A program made the translations under genes and the position numbers. From Struthio camelus (taxonomy: Eukaryota > Chordata > Aves > Struthioniformes > Struthionidae), in the NCBI RefSeq assembly GCF_040807025.1, contig NC_090982.1:89529463-89593462 (forward strand): a DNA stretch of 64,000 nucleotides, given 5' to 3'. Every line of letters begins with the position of its first letter. Positions within the stretch are counted from its first letter, which is position 1. Below, in pieces: positions 37,501 to 49,061 of this stretch. The notes beneath the pieces were generated by a model that was given only the letters and a program-made list of their open reading frames with translations, was not told the DNA's origin and made no database searches.

Positions 37501-39610
37501 GGGCCCCAGGGCCTGGGCTGCGGCGGCGCCGGGACGCCGCGGTGCCGGCCGGTTGCTCTCCGGACCCCGCCGCCGTCCGCAGTGGGACCCGCGCGGGGCC
37601 GCCGGCGGCAGCTGCACCCCCGGCAAAACCGCCGAGGCCTTGGGGCGGCTTTCTGGGCCGGAAGGCAGGTTGCTCCTCTCCGGGGCGCCGAGCGCCCTGC
37701 GGCGCCCTGGGCCGGGCAGACGGCCGGGGCGCCCCGAGCGCCGCGGGGCCTCAAGAGACCAAGGCGAAGGTTGAGGCGGCGTGCGCCCCGCCGGCCCCAG
37801 CGCGCAGCTGGAACCGCTGCCCGAGCCGGCGGCGCTGGCGCCAGCGCCGGCCTCGGCCTCGCCGGCAGGTCACTCCTCTCTGTTTGATCAAGATAGCGAA
37901 CAGCAGCGATGAAAAGGACGTCTTTCCTCTGCGCCCACCAATTTTATCAATGGTTCTCGCACGTCCCGCGGCCCAGCGCAAACAAAACGTAAGCCAGCCG
38001 CACGATAAACATTTCAACACGTTTCTCCGCTGCCCAGCTGGGCTTCAATGAGTCTAAACCATCTCTTCTGCGTCGTCGCCTACCCCGAGATACGTTGCTT
38101 CTGTACATAGACCCAGCTCTGCCTTTCTGTCCTTCATGCGTGAATGTGATGTCAGCAGGCACGTTATGCCTGTGATGTCCGTACACCTTCTCTGTCTTTA
38201 GGCAGACATATCAGATGCGGACGGGACGCCAAAGGCAGGCCTTCATCTGAGCTTCGCAGCGGTGTGAAATCCAGACCCCTGTAGTGGTTGGCGGCTTCTA
38301 GGTAAAGAGCAGCTGTGGACAAAGCTTCACCCGTTTCATGAATTCATTCACATGAGGGCCTCAGCTTCCACTTTGTGAAAATCGTGTTTTTTAGCATGGA
38401 GTGAAAATGTGTGTTTTACTAATCTGGAGCAGGAAGGCCTGGGAGCGGCGTGCGTGTGCACGGGCACCCGCGCGGCGGCAAGAGCGGGCCCAGCCGGGCG
38501 TCCGGCCCCTCCGTGTCCGGCGGTTTATGGATTCAAACTCAGCCACTGTACGTGGAAGAAAGCCAACATGTGGGAAGGAAAAGCTCATAGTTTTATCTTC
38601 CCTTAGCACCTATTTTCCGTGAATTTAGTTGCAAATTAACAAATGAGCGGATGAGTCGCCTGCTGGGTTGCTGCAGCCGGCGCGGGAAGTGCCGAAGCGG
38701 CCGGGCCGGGGCAGGGGGCGGCCGCCACCGCGCGTCCCCCCGGGCCCAGGCAGGAGCGCGGCAGGCGCAGCGCCCTCGGCCGCCCGGATGGATACGTGAC
38801 GAGCACGAAAAACGTTTTGCCCTGAGGAGAGCTGCTTCTGGAAGCGCAAACACCAGCTGAGGGTGGCGGGATCCTTCGGACCGGCTCTCTCGGACGAGTG
38901 GGTCAGCGGCAGCCGGTGACACGTGCCGGTCGCACGCCCGTCCTTTCCTGTTGTGGGGCCTCCACCGCATCATTTCTGCATCATCTATCCAATTATTTTC
39001 TGCTGAAAAGGTTAATATAAAGATAAGAATTAGAATAAAAGTCCATGTCTTTAATCCCTACAAAACAGTAAAGGGGGAAGTGCGGCAGCGGCCAGCCGCG
39101 CCGAGGAAGGGGCTTGGTCCTGGCCCGGCGGAGGAGGCGTGAGCGAGGCCGGGGCGGAGGGACCCCCGGGCGACGGCCGCCGGGCTGCGCTACGGCAGCG
39201 ACGTTAGCGGTCTTCTTGCGGGAACACGCAGAGTCCGCGAACTGGCGTTTTGTGCCCGGCTGCCTTCAAATAACCCAGACTGAACGTTTGTGGCAGCTAA
39301 ACAGATTATTGCATTCGTTTTACGGCAAAACCCTGACATACCTGTTTTTTTCCAAGCAAAAAAAAGTCCCTTCCTTTGAAAAGCCAACGCTAATTAAAGA
39401 GGAAATTCAGCCCAAACGTGACCGGCTCTGCAGCTCTGTATTCTCACCGTAACGCTAATGGCTAAAGGGCAAAGTAAATTAAATCTGCACTCAGTGCGCG
39501 GCGAGAGACAGCAGGGGAAGCGCCTACGGCCGGCCTCAAGCTCCAGTAACGCACGGCAGCCCCGCGCGCCGCTAAAAGAAAAGGCAGCTCGGCTGGAGCG
39601 GCACCAGGGC
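37501..39610. promoter_or_regulatory. CpG-rich DNA after the 80-bp array
   Basis: CpG-dense blocks at about 37,500-37,900, 38,430-38,960 and 39,080-39,240 alternate with AT-richer unique DNA. No TATA box, recognisable exon or RNA gene was found. It could include distal GRP regulatory DNA. Confidence 0.35.
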
Positions 39611-39880
39611 GGGCCGAGCTGAGCCCAGCGGAGCCGAGCGGAGCCAAACCCAGCCAGGTCGAGCCGAGCCGGGCCGAGCTGTGCCGAGCCGGGCCAGGCC
39701 GAGCCGAGTCGAGCCGTGCCGGGCCAGGCCGAGCCAGGTCGAGCCGAGCCGAGCAGGGCCGGGCCGAGCCGAGCAGGGCCAAGCAGAGCCAGGCCAAGTG
39801 GAGCAGGGCCGAACCAGGCCGAGCCGAGCAGGGCCAAGCCGAGCCGGGCTGGGCCGAGCCGAGCGGAGCCGGGCCGAGGT
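39611..39880. repeat. Degenerate (GCCGA)n pentamer array
   Basis: About 270 bases of imperfect 5-base units (gccga, gccgg, gcaga variants) lie about 1.9 kb before the GRP start. The same pentamer (CGAGC in rotation) occurs perfectly upstream of RAX at 57971-58012. Open frames across it (ARLGSARLG-type on the - strand) are repeat artefacts. Confidence 0.93.
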
Positions 39881-41084
39881 GGCCACTGGCGGGCAGGGGG
39901 CGAGAAGCCGCGCTGGAAGCAGGACTGGGAAAGGAGGCCGCGGGGTCGCGAGGGCGCGAAGCGCGGTGCAAGTGGGGCCGCAGCGAGAGGCAGCAGGCAG
40001 CCTCCAGCCGAGCGGGGCAGGAGGAGCCGCCCCGACGCCCTGCGGATGGCCGCAGCCCGGCACCGCTGCCCGGGGAGGCGAGGACCGGCGGCGACCTCCC
40101 CAGAGCTCCGCAAGCCTGTTTTGCTTTGGGTGTGCTGTTTTTCCCCCGAAAACAGAGTTTCCTGAAGGCTGCTGAGGTTTCCGCGGGGCAGAGCTCGGCG
40201 GGGCCGGCGGCCACGCTGGGGGCTGCGCGGCCCGGCTCCTGCCTGAGGCATGGCGGTGCTGCCGCAGGTGAAACAGCAATGCCTGATGAGCGACCGCAGC
40301 ACAGAACGGGTCACAGCGAGCAGCAAGGGAAGATGCAGTAAAGCGCCGCGGGACGAGGGCACGGCCCAGCCCATGCGGCTGGGTGCACATCGACTTCCAA
40401 CGCGAGCGTCCCGAGTAATTTGCCCGGTAAAGCACCGACCCCGACGCGTGCTGGGTTGCAGCAGGCGGGGGTGCGGGCACGCCTGGGACCCCCGCCGCGG
40501 CGGCCCCTCTCCTCTTGCCTGCCGGCAGAGACGTTTCGTTCACTACCTGCCGGAGAGGCCCCGGAGCCGGGGAGCCGGGCGAAGCGCACAGGGTCTGGGC
40601 ACCAGGCAAGCGAAACGTCCTGCAGCCGTGTCAGTCCTGCCGGCAAACAGCTGGGACAGCAAACCAGCCCGCCGGCACGGGCAACCACACGAGACTCCCC
40701 GCGCCAGACGGTCCCTCTCGGCCGGCCCCGGCGGGGCCGACCTTCGGGCTCTGCCGCGTTACAGTGACTCATCCGGCTGAAAAAATAAGTAAAAATACTG
40801 GGGCAAAATGTCAGCTCTTGCGTACTGTCGGCAACTTGTCGTTTAGGTCGTGCAGAGGCGCGGGCAGCTTCCGGGGACACTTTCCCGCGCTGTGCGGCGA
40901 AGGGCGATGCGCCCGCGGGAACGCCCCGGAGCAGTCCTTCCGCCAGCCGCTCCGTCCCCGCGCCGGGCCCGGCTGGGCGCCGTCCTGCCCCCCACACGCG
41001 TCGGGGCAGCGCCCGGCTTTCAAACCTGGTCGAGGGAATCAGCCCACGGGCCGCGTCGGCCACCCCGCGGCCACCCAGACCCAG
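39881..41084. other. GC-rich GRP upstream DNA
   Basis: CpG-rich non-repetitive sequence containing several open frames by composition only. It joins the arrays at 39.6 and 41.1 kb. No exon was recognised. Confidence 0.4.
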
Positions 41085-41540
41085 GGCGCAGCGCAGTGGG
41101 GCGCAGTGGGGCAGGGGGGTGTGGAGTGGAGTGGGGCGTAGCAGGGTGCAGCAGAGCAGGGCACAGTGGGGCGCAGCAGGGTGCAGTGGAGTGGGGTGCT
41201 GTGGAGTGGAGCAGGGTGCAGTGGGGCGCAGCGGGGCACAGCAGAGCACAGCAGTGTGGGGAGGCGCAGAGCAGGGTGCAGCAGGGTGGAGTGGGGAGCA
41301 GTGGGGCAGTGCAGAGCGGGGCGCAGCGGTGCGGTGCAGAGGGGGCACAGCGGGGTGCAGCAGGGCACAGCGGTGCAGGGAGGTGCAGAGCGGGGCGCAG
41401 TGCAGTGGAGGGGGGCACAGTGGGGCCGTACGGAGCGGTGCGGGGCAGTGCAGAGCGGGACGGTGCGGGGCGGTGCGGAGGGGGGTGCAGCAGGGTGCAG
41501 CGGAGCGGGGCAGGATGGTGCGGAGCGGAGCGGGGCAGGC
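41085..41540 (+). repeat. G-rich decamer-type array upstream of GRP
   Basis: About 455 bases of degenerate 10- and 11-base units based on gtggggcgca and cagcagggtg. The array is purine-rich on the GRP coding strand and ends about 105 bases before the TATA box. The core GTGGGGCAGTG also occurs on the - strand of the array at 62.4-63.4 kb, and GTGGGGCAGAGTG on the - strand of the one at 58.1-58.8 kb. Confidence 0.95.
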
Positions 41541-41644
41541 TGCGGCCGGGCCCCCGCCCCTCGCCCCCCGCCCCCGGCCCGGCCCGCAGCGCGGCGGGGG
41601 CCGCGGGAGGCGCCAGGCGCGGGGGGGCCCCGGCCCCGGCACCC

Positions 41645-41650
41645 TATAAA
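41645..41650 (+). promoter_or_regulatory. GRP: GRP TATA box
   Basis: TATAAA is followed directly by a GC-rich stretch and lies 154 bases before the GRP ATG. The transcription start would be near 41,675. Confidence 0.8.
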
Positions 41651-41803
41651 GGGGCGGCGGCGGCACCGGCACCGGCACCGCGGCAGCGCCTGGCCCGGGC
41701 GGAGCCGGCGCGCAGCGGACGGCGGCTCCCGGCGGCTCCCGGCGGCAGCGGCACCGGCAGCGGCACCGGCGGCGGCAGCGGCGGCGGCACCGGCGGCAGC
41801 AGC

Positions 41804-41960
41804 ATGGGCGGCGGCGGCGGCGGCGGCGGGCGGCGGCCCCGCGCTCTGCCGCTGCTGGCGCTGGCACTGCTGGCGGCGCAGGGCGGCGCGGCGCCGCTCC
41901 AGCCCGGCGGCTCCCCCGCGCTCCCCAAGATCTACCCCCGCGGCAGCCACTGGGCTGTGG
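41804..41960 (+). CDS. GRP: GRP exon 1 (signal peptide and most of GRP)
   Basis: ATG at 41804 (A at -3, G at +4). It encodes the signal peptide and APLQPGGSPALPKIYPRGSH to W-A-V, ending one base into the next glycine codon before the donor gtaagt. Confidence 0.95.
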
Positions 41961-44900
41961 GTAAGTCGCCCCGGACGGCGCGTCCCGCCGCCGCCAGCTG
42001 CCGTCGGGCTGCGCCCCTTCCCGTCCCGCCGGGCCTGGCCGCGGGGGATCCGCGCTCGCCCGCCCCGTCCGTCCGCCCGCGGAGCCCGCTGGCCCGGCCC
42101 GCCGCCGGCAGCAGCGCCCCGACGGCGCCGCGCTGCTCGCTCCGGCCCCCCACGGCCCCCGACGGCCCCCGACGGCCCCGGGGCAGGACGCGAGAGCGCC
42201 GCGGCGCCCCGACCCAGCGGCCGCCACCTCGGGGAGGCCGGGGCCCGGCTGGCCCGGCGACAGGGTCCTCGGCCGCTCCTCTGGCCGGCAGCCCCCTTAC
42301 CTCCCTTCGTAGCCCGAAGCCGTTTCGGGTTTCGTCTTTAAGGACAGCAAAGCGCGGTGCGTCAGGGCGCAGCCAGCCCAGCTCCTAGAAAGGCGCTGGG
42401 ACATAGACTGCTGCCGGCGATCCCGCATCCCGTGTCCAGGCTGGGGAAGTCTAAAACTGTCACCTCCTCCGCCAGCTCCTTGTCCCAGCAGATCTTCCCA
42501 GGTGGCCTCCCTAACGCCAGGCAAAGCGCCCGGTTCTCTCAGCAGCATCTCCTCTGCCAACTTAGCATAGGAGACGGGGGAAACTAGTTGTGTGCAACAC
42601 GGTGACAAACTCTCCAGTCCCAGCAGGGCTTCAACTTTGCCGTTATCTGACCCCTGCCCTTCCCCTAGCAGAACTCTGCTGACCTCTGAGCAATCAAACC
42701 CACACCTCTTCTGTCTAACTCCATGCTGCTGCCGCTGTTCTTTCAGGACATTTAATGGGGAAAAAGAGCATTGGAGATTTTCCATATGTTTATGAAGAAG
42801 AAAACAAGATCCCGTTTTCAGCATTACCTGAAAATATCAAGCAGCTGGAAGACTATCTGCAGTGGGAAGAGATGTCCAAATATTTGCTCAGGCTCCTGGA
42901 AGGAAATGAAAATAAAAGCGCTCACATCTTGAAAGCAGGGCTTCCCTGGCACGGCAGGAACACCTGGGAGACAGATGACAGTAGCAGCTGGAAGGATGTA
43001 AGTCTGCAATAAGAAGATTCTGTGTGTTTAACTTTTGTTTTACAGTCACATATCAGCTTCCTCTAACTTACGAATTGTCCAGAAAATTAGCAGAGAGGTG
43101 TCTAACGAACAAGTCGTTCCGTAAAAGTTAGACCTTGCTCTTGAGTAGAAATTGTCAGTCATAGGTTATGTCTTTTACAAATTCTTTTGCTACTGGGCAT
43201 AAACTCCGCAAGCATTGTGCGGATTTCGGTGTCTGTATTCCCCGCAAATCGCTTGGTTAGTTGTATTTCTTTCTTTTCTAGCACTTCATGCTCAGGTGAG
43301 CACATCGACACCAAGTTCTGTATCAACTCAGAAAAACCAGGCTAGTGTGGAAAAGAGGTGAGCGTAGGAGGGCAGGAAGAAGGCAACGGGTATTGTGCAT
43401 AAGGCCACATCACGTTAACTATCTCCCAGTGTTGCCCATCCGGCCGCTGTTATCCTGCTGTTGGACTTGTCAGGTCCCGCAGAGCAGGCGATACAGAGCC
43501 CTGGGCGGGAGAGTTTCTTCTGTCCCAGCTCTGCCTTTGTCTCAGGCAAGCCTTTCTTCCCCCGAAGGCCTCAGGTTCCCCAGCTGGTGATGCTGACCGC
43601 TGCTGTGGTCATTTCTGGTCTTGCAAAACGAGGCTATGGCCACTGGTGAGTTTTATATGTGCCTGGGACCCGCTGCTTCTTCCCTTAAGTTAACGTACTC
43701 GTTATTCACGGGAGAACAAGACTTTGGAACAGATTTACCCCTCTTCTTTTGGAAAATCCTGTAGAATACGCTCGGAAGTGAGGTTTTGCAGAAAATAGTC
43801 AGGGTCTAAATGAATTGCTATGCAACTTGCAGCATTTACTAGAAAACTCCTTTCTGTGTATTGCGCCAGGTGCAGGAATGGTGATACAGCTACACCTGGG
43901 GGCCCTGACACGGTGTAGCAAGATTAATACCCCCCCACCACACCCCCAAGAGCTGTTGGGTTTTTTCCTGTAATTCTGCTGTGCCGTGATGTGGTCACTG
44001 TTCCCGAGCCAACTTCACCCCGGTCTCCCTCCTGAAATCCTGGCGCAGCGAGGCCAGCCAACGCTTCGTCACTGACTTGATCATGGATAAAAATTTACCC
44101 CTTAAAGCCATGATTCAAGTCTCTTGCGCCGCAGAGAGGCACGCTGTCCGTAGGTTTCTTTCTGGCTGTGGCTTTATGACAGTGGCACTCATAATAACTG
44201 TGACTGATACTATCTGAAGGTAAACTATTTATCTCATCTTTAGTTCTGCGGTGTGCAGCTTTGTAATCAAGTTATAGGAACAAATTCCATTATGCTATGT
44301 AAAAGGAGAAATATTTTGACTTCGAAAAGTATCAGGTAATAAATCGTATTTCCTAAGGCTGAATGTTCATTCAGTAAGTTGAGCCATGTCCACATGTGTA
44401 TATTTTTATCCTAAATTAACATCCACATTTTTGTAGTTGGAGATTGAATATACACATGGATTAATGAGATTATTGCCTTAAATTTCCAGGATTCTCCAGT
44501 GAATGGTTAAAAAAAAATCACGTTTTTCATGTAATTAAGATATATGACAACTGCAGAGCCCCCGTTTGCAGCAGAACCTGTGATCTCCAGCATGCAACAA
44601 CTAGTTTGTCTCTAGCCCGAAGTAAAAGAAAATCGTGAAAGGAGTATGTAACTTGTGGACGCAAACACATGATTATATGCAGGCTACTTAAGATACAATG
44701 TATTGTTTTTCCATTGGCTTCGGTTAAGTAAAAAAGTCATTTCAAAAGCAAGCTATGCATCTTTGTGAGATCTGCCTTCCAGATGCAGCAGACGTGCAGA
44801 TCAAAAGGAGTATGCTTTACTTTAGTTAGAGAGCTTTAATGGTTTCCTACACATTTAAATCATGATAGTTGTTATTTTTAATAAGGGAGGCATTGTTTAT

Positions 44901-46311
44901 TTATGAAGATGGGATTCTGGCTCATATGAAATTCAGTGATACAAGTACCCAGTGATAAAAGAGTGTAAGTAACCTCTGGATTTGGGTCCCCCAGATGTTT
45001 CTGGATGTGATGGGTTCCCTGTTGCCCAAACTTTGGCCAGGCGACACCTTCATTGAATGTGCCGCTGTATCACAGCTGACAAAGGTGTCCATGTACAGGA
45101 ATGGCGAATGTAGGTACCCGCCTCGGCCAAGGATGGGCGGGTAGAGTTACTGATGATGATGCAGTGGGTATGATAAAGTTTGTACTCGGCATTAAATTCA
45201 TTCCCAGCCATGTTGCATTTGAGTCTGAAATAGAAACTAGTCCTAGAAGGAACACGACACCATATTTGCGGTGGGTGAGCAGTGACTGCGGAGTCGCCTG
45301 TTGGGTTGAGGCGTTGACACGGGAACAGGAGAAGGTGAACTCTGCTGCAGGAATGACTGTGCGGGCACCGTTTCGTGGTCAAGGGGCTGAGCGTGCCCTT
45401 GCAGAGATGCTAAGCACGAGGAGTCCGTTTCTGTCTATGTGATGTGTACGCGCCCATCTATTGAACGTGAGTGAAGACAGGCTGTGTCGGAAATAAGTGA
45501 ACTCGTGAGGGCTTTGTTTCATGGACTGTGGCAAATTTAGTGGATTTTAATTTAAGATTTAAGTTCTAAATTAAAGATCAGAAGTTACTACCCCCAAAGC
45601 TAGAGGCTACAGAAGGAAATACAGATGTGTGCTTCAGGTAACCAAATTCAGGGTCTGGCTTGTTCGTCCAGGGCAATGTTCACCACTGAAGCTCACAGTG
45701 TGCTGTACAGCTCTCAAGAATAAAAGGAAATTTTTCCTTCTAAAAAACTGACCCGGAAAAGGGAAAGTGCTGTAACATGTAAATAGTCAAAAAGGTCAGA
45801 GCTGGGCATAACGGTTCTGGGACTTAGTGCGGTGAGCCTGAGCTGTTTTCATCTGGTTTTCCGTTAATACCGAGCGAATTAAGACCTTGCCTGCTTGAAT
45901 AAGTTACTATTAAAGTAGTTAAAAATCAGAAGGAAAAATCTTGCTTTTGCAAGTTGGCCTAAGTGTAAAAATAAATTGAAAATAAACTTCAAATTGTTTC
46001 TGTGCCTTGACTCTTTAACACTAATGAGACATTATATAAATGCGATGGCAGGCAGAATTACTTCGAAGAATGATTTTCCTCATACTTTGGCAGTCAGTTA
46101 TTAAGCTAACCAAAACAAATGGGGTCTGCTATGGGAAGATTATTAGGAATGAGTCTGTTATGTGAATTCACAGAGCAGTTATATATTAGGCTTATTAACT
46201 TAGTGAGTGACTTTTGTCAGGACTGGTCTATAAATACTATTCATCTCTTTTTATTAGATGATGGAGTATCTGCTTCAAGTTGTGAATATGAAAGAAAGCG
46301 CTCCAAGTTGA
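41804..46311 (+). CDS. GRP: GRP, gastrin-releasing peptide precursor (complete, three exons)
   Basis: The coding exons are 41804-41960, 42747-42997 and 46258-46311, totalling 462 nt (153 residues). GRP is a secreted bombesin-family neuropeptide acting on the receptor GRPR. The signal peptide (residues 1 to about 29) has a Gly8 run, then RRPR and a leucine-alanine core. The mature peptide is A30 to M56, 27 residues, beginning APLQPGGSPALPKIYPRG and ending GSHWAVGHLM. G57 donates the C-terminal amide and K58-K59 is the dibasic cleavage site. The exon 1/2 junction falls inside the receptor-binding decapeptide (codon for G53), as in other GRP genes. The pro-region (EEENKIPFSALPENIKQLED onward) resembles chicken pro-GRP as I recall it. 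The third exon adds MMEYLLQVVNMKESAPS, quite unlike the longer human tail. The promoter has a TATA box and lies in a CpG island with a G-rich array just upstream. Confidence 0.96.
41961..46257 (+). other. GRP: GRP introns 1 and 2
   Basis: Intron 1 (786 bp) starts inside the CpG island. Intron 2 (3.26 kb) is mostly AT-rich, with an exon-like GC-richer segment at about 44,990-45,430 for which I recognise no protein or repeat. Confidence 0.65.
42747..42997 (+). CDS. GRP: GRP exon 2 (amidation site and pro-region)
   Basis: The acceptor is ttctttcag and the donor gtaagt. It encodes G-HLM-G-KK, completing the amidation and cleavage site, and then the 77-residue pro-region to SSSWKD. Confidence 0.95.
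46258..46311 (+). CDS. GRP: GRP exon 3 (short C-terminal exon)
   Basis: The acceptor is tttttattag. It reads MMEYLLQVVNMKESAPS then TGA, in phase with exon 2. It is chosen over the acceptor at about 44,993 because this tail fits what I recall of non-mammalian GRP precursors. Confidence 0.85.
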   Translation: MMEYLLQVVNMKESAPS

Positions 46312-46665
46312 AGGGTCTCTCAGCCTTGAAGGAATGGAATAATTTCCGTAAGAGACTATGTTTCACAAGCACTTGATTGTATCAGATAACCAACAAGGTT
46401 TCTTTTCTGTAAACAAGATTTCCTTTGTGTAAAATATCTAAATACACATATTCTTGTACGTTTCAGCATTGCCTAAACTCTCCACTTCATTTTCAAAGTT
46501 GCATTTTCTCGCTTGAACTGCTTTGGTATACATAATTGTCGAGGAAGGGTCTTCCAATTAATTATATGACTTGCCTGTCGAATCAGTTCATCTCTTAGTT
46601 TCAAGCTACATGATTTTTCAACATTCACAATAAATAGTACTAATAAAAAGGCTGAGTTTATGCTT
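46312..46665 (+). other. GRP: GRP 3' untranslated region
   Basis: AT-rich sequence of about 350 bases from the stop codon to just after the paired AATAAA signals. Confidence 0.7.
46629..46647 (+). terminator. GRP: Two AATAAA signals, GRP
   Basis: AATAAA occurs at 46629-46634 and again at 46642-46647, about 320 bases after the stop codon. Confidence 0.75.
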
Positions 46666-48388
46666 TTATCGGAGTTAACAAGACGGAAATCGGCTGTGCC
46701 ACAGCTAGTAGCAAACAGGATGATTCATTTTGCGCTGAAGCTCTTCTCGATCTTGAATTGCTCCCTGGTCTGTATTTGTTTTCCTACGAGCTGAAGGTGA
46801 CGCTGTCTTCCCAAGGCTTGTGTGGGCCAAGTACAGAGAGCGTGGTGCACCGCTGCACACGCCGGCAGCAGGGAAATGTGCTGAAAATAGTCTGCCTCCT
46901 TGTTTTAGGCAGAGGTGAGGCGGCAAGGAAGGTGTGGGGAGCTAAGCATGCCCCCGCGCCCCTGCCCAAGGACGCGGCCAGCAGGTCCGATGCCATTGTG
47001 ATCCCACAAGGGACCAAGGGAGGAGCATTGCCCCCCGGGAGAACAAACTAGGGGCACCGTTTGGGGGGCCAAGGTATGTCATGGCCCAGCAATGTTCCTT
47101 GCTGTCCTGCAGTTTTCTGTACCTGACTGGACGGTGACACCAGGGAAGGCCCGGGCAAGGAGCGGATGTGCTGCCAGCTGTCCTCACATGAGAGCACCCA
47201 CAGAGCAACCTGTAAGGAGGACAGGAAACATCCCGCCACGCACAGCTCGACACAGAGCAGGAGCAGCAGGGCTGCACAAAGGGGTGACGCTGGGGAAGCA
47301 GGGCCATCTCTGTCCCACGCTGGCACGTGCTGTGGAGGGGACAGTCTGCTAGAGCCACAGGCTCTAGCAGACGAGGGTCTGACAGTTTTGGTCAAGTGAC
47401 AGGAGGGACAGACCTGGGCTGAAGCAGAATAAGAAAAAAATGGTACCTCCAGCAGTGAGGCCACAGCTCTGGAGTTATTTCCGAGCCACAAGTAACTAGG
47501 TTAGGGGTTGTCTACGTACACTCACTGTGCTCCAACTGGGTGGCCCTGTAGGGGGGAAGGAGCAGGAGAAGGCACCACTGTGACGTTCAGATGTGTGCTA
47601 GATTCCACAGCGCCCCGTCCAGATTCAGACAGTTGTGAGCAAGCCCAGACACAGGGCACCTAAGGCACCTAAGACGTTACTGGTGAAAACGATGGACATC
47701 AGGTTAGCTCTGCAGGGTAGAGAGAGCTCATGTTGGGCTTTGACCACTGAGGCTGACCAGTCTCCTTGAGGGAATTTCCAGTTCTGAATTTTAAGCATTT
47801 TGTCCAAAGAGCAAGATACAGCACATCCAGCTTCCCCACTGGTGGGCCCTCCTTTGGCATAATAACTGCATGGTTTAAGTGCTTGTCTAAGGAGATGGGA
47901 GAGCTGGGTTTAGGCCCTTCTCACACCAAGGTTAGTGTGAACCTCCGGTTTCTATTTGAGCAACACAGCTCCTGGAGCACTGGCTGTAAGAGCTAACAGC
48001 ATCGCCCACCTCGTCCATGGGCTGCTTTTCAGCTAGGCACGCATGTGTTCCAGCTGGCAAAAGGACAGCGCTTGCAGCTTCGGACTTAGGCCCCAAGTGG
48101 AAGGAAGCCTTCTGCTCCCTGCTCCTAGGGCCTTTATCGGCTTTCTCTCGCTCTTTCTCCTCATCTGTCTCTCGGGCACGCGGTCTCAGGCCCTGAGCAC
48201 TGCTCTGGCTCTAGGGCAGGAGGCTCAGTACGTATGTAGCATTTTAGACCCTTCAGGGCTTTTATCTGGGACCCCCCACGTGCCTGTGAAAGCTATGGGG
48301 CCACCTCTGCTCAGGTAGGACACTGCTGGGCAGGCTCAGTGGCAGCGCTTTGGGCACCTCACTGAATGCCAGGGACCCACGGGGCAGG
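46666..48388. other. GRP-RAX intergenic DNA, left part
   Basis: Mixed-composition unique DNA. A perfect 13-base hairpin at 47344-47372 is the only structure I recognise. A 147-codon open frame on the - strand (47048-47491) has no known similarity or splice support. Confidence 0.5.
47344..47372. repeat. Perfect 13-base hairpin with 3-base loop
   Basis: GTCTGCTAGAGCC at 47344-47356 pairs exactly with 47360-47372 across the loop aca. There is no T-run next to it, and the stem is too short for a microRNA precursor. Confidence 0.9.
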
Positions 48389-48975
48389 ACGGCACTCACA
48401 GGACAGGACAGAACCCACAGAGCAGGATGGGACCCACAGGACAGGACGGACCCACAGGACGGACCCACAGGACAGACCCACAGGACAGGACCCACGGGAC
48501 GGACCCACGTGACAGGACGGACCCACAGGGCAGGACCCACAGGACGGACCCACAGGACAGGACGGACCCACAGGACAGGACAGATCCACAGGACAGACCC
48601 ACAGGACAGGACCCACGGGACGGACCCACAGGACAGGACGGACCCACGTGACAGGACGGACCCACAGGACAGGACCCACGGTACGGACCCACGTGACAGG
48701 ACGGACCCACAGGACAGGACGGACCCACGTGACAGGACGGACCCACAGGACGGACCCACAGGACAGGACCCACAGGACGGACCCACGTGACAGGACGGAC
48801 CCACAGGACGGACCCACAGGACAGGACCCACAGGACGGACCCACGTGACAGGACGGACCCACGTGACAGGACGGACCCACAGGACGGACCCACGTGACAG
48901 GACAGATCCACAGGACAGACCCACAGGACAAGACCCACAGAACGGACCCACAGGACGGACCCACAGGACAGGACC
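48389..48975. repeat. GGACGGACCCACAGGACA array with eight CACGTG E-boxes
   Basis: About 590 bases of 10- to 18-base units combine ggacggaccc with acaggacagg or acgtgacagg. The canonical E-box CACGTG, always followed by AC, occurs at 48506, 48645, 48690, 48726, 48784, 48842, 48860 and 48891. Open frames across it ([10 protein letters not shown]-type) are repeat products. Confidence 0.96.
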
Positions 48976-49061
48976 CCCCCGCCCTCGGCGCAGCGCGGTC
49001 CGGCCCCGGCAGGCGGCGCCCTTGGACCAGGGTCGGTGCCGCTCGGCGCCTGCGGGAGCTG

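Noticed and set aside
34067-37754. Frames of 900-1,200 codons across the 80-bp array
   Set aside because: They follow from a stop-free 80-base unit and exist on both strands and nearly all frames. No start, splice or domain evidence.
44993-45119. Alternative GRP third exon beginning MFLDVMGSLLPK
   Set aside because: It has a plausible acceptor and correct phase, but no resemblance to GRP tails. The exon at 46258 fits far better.
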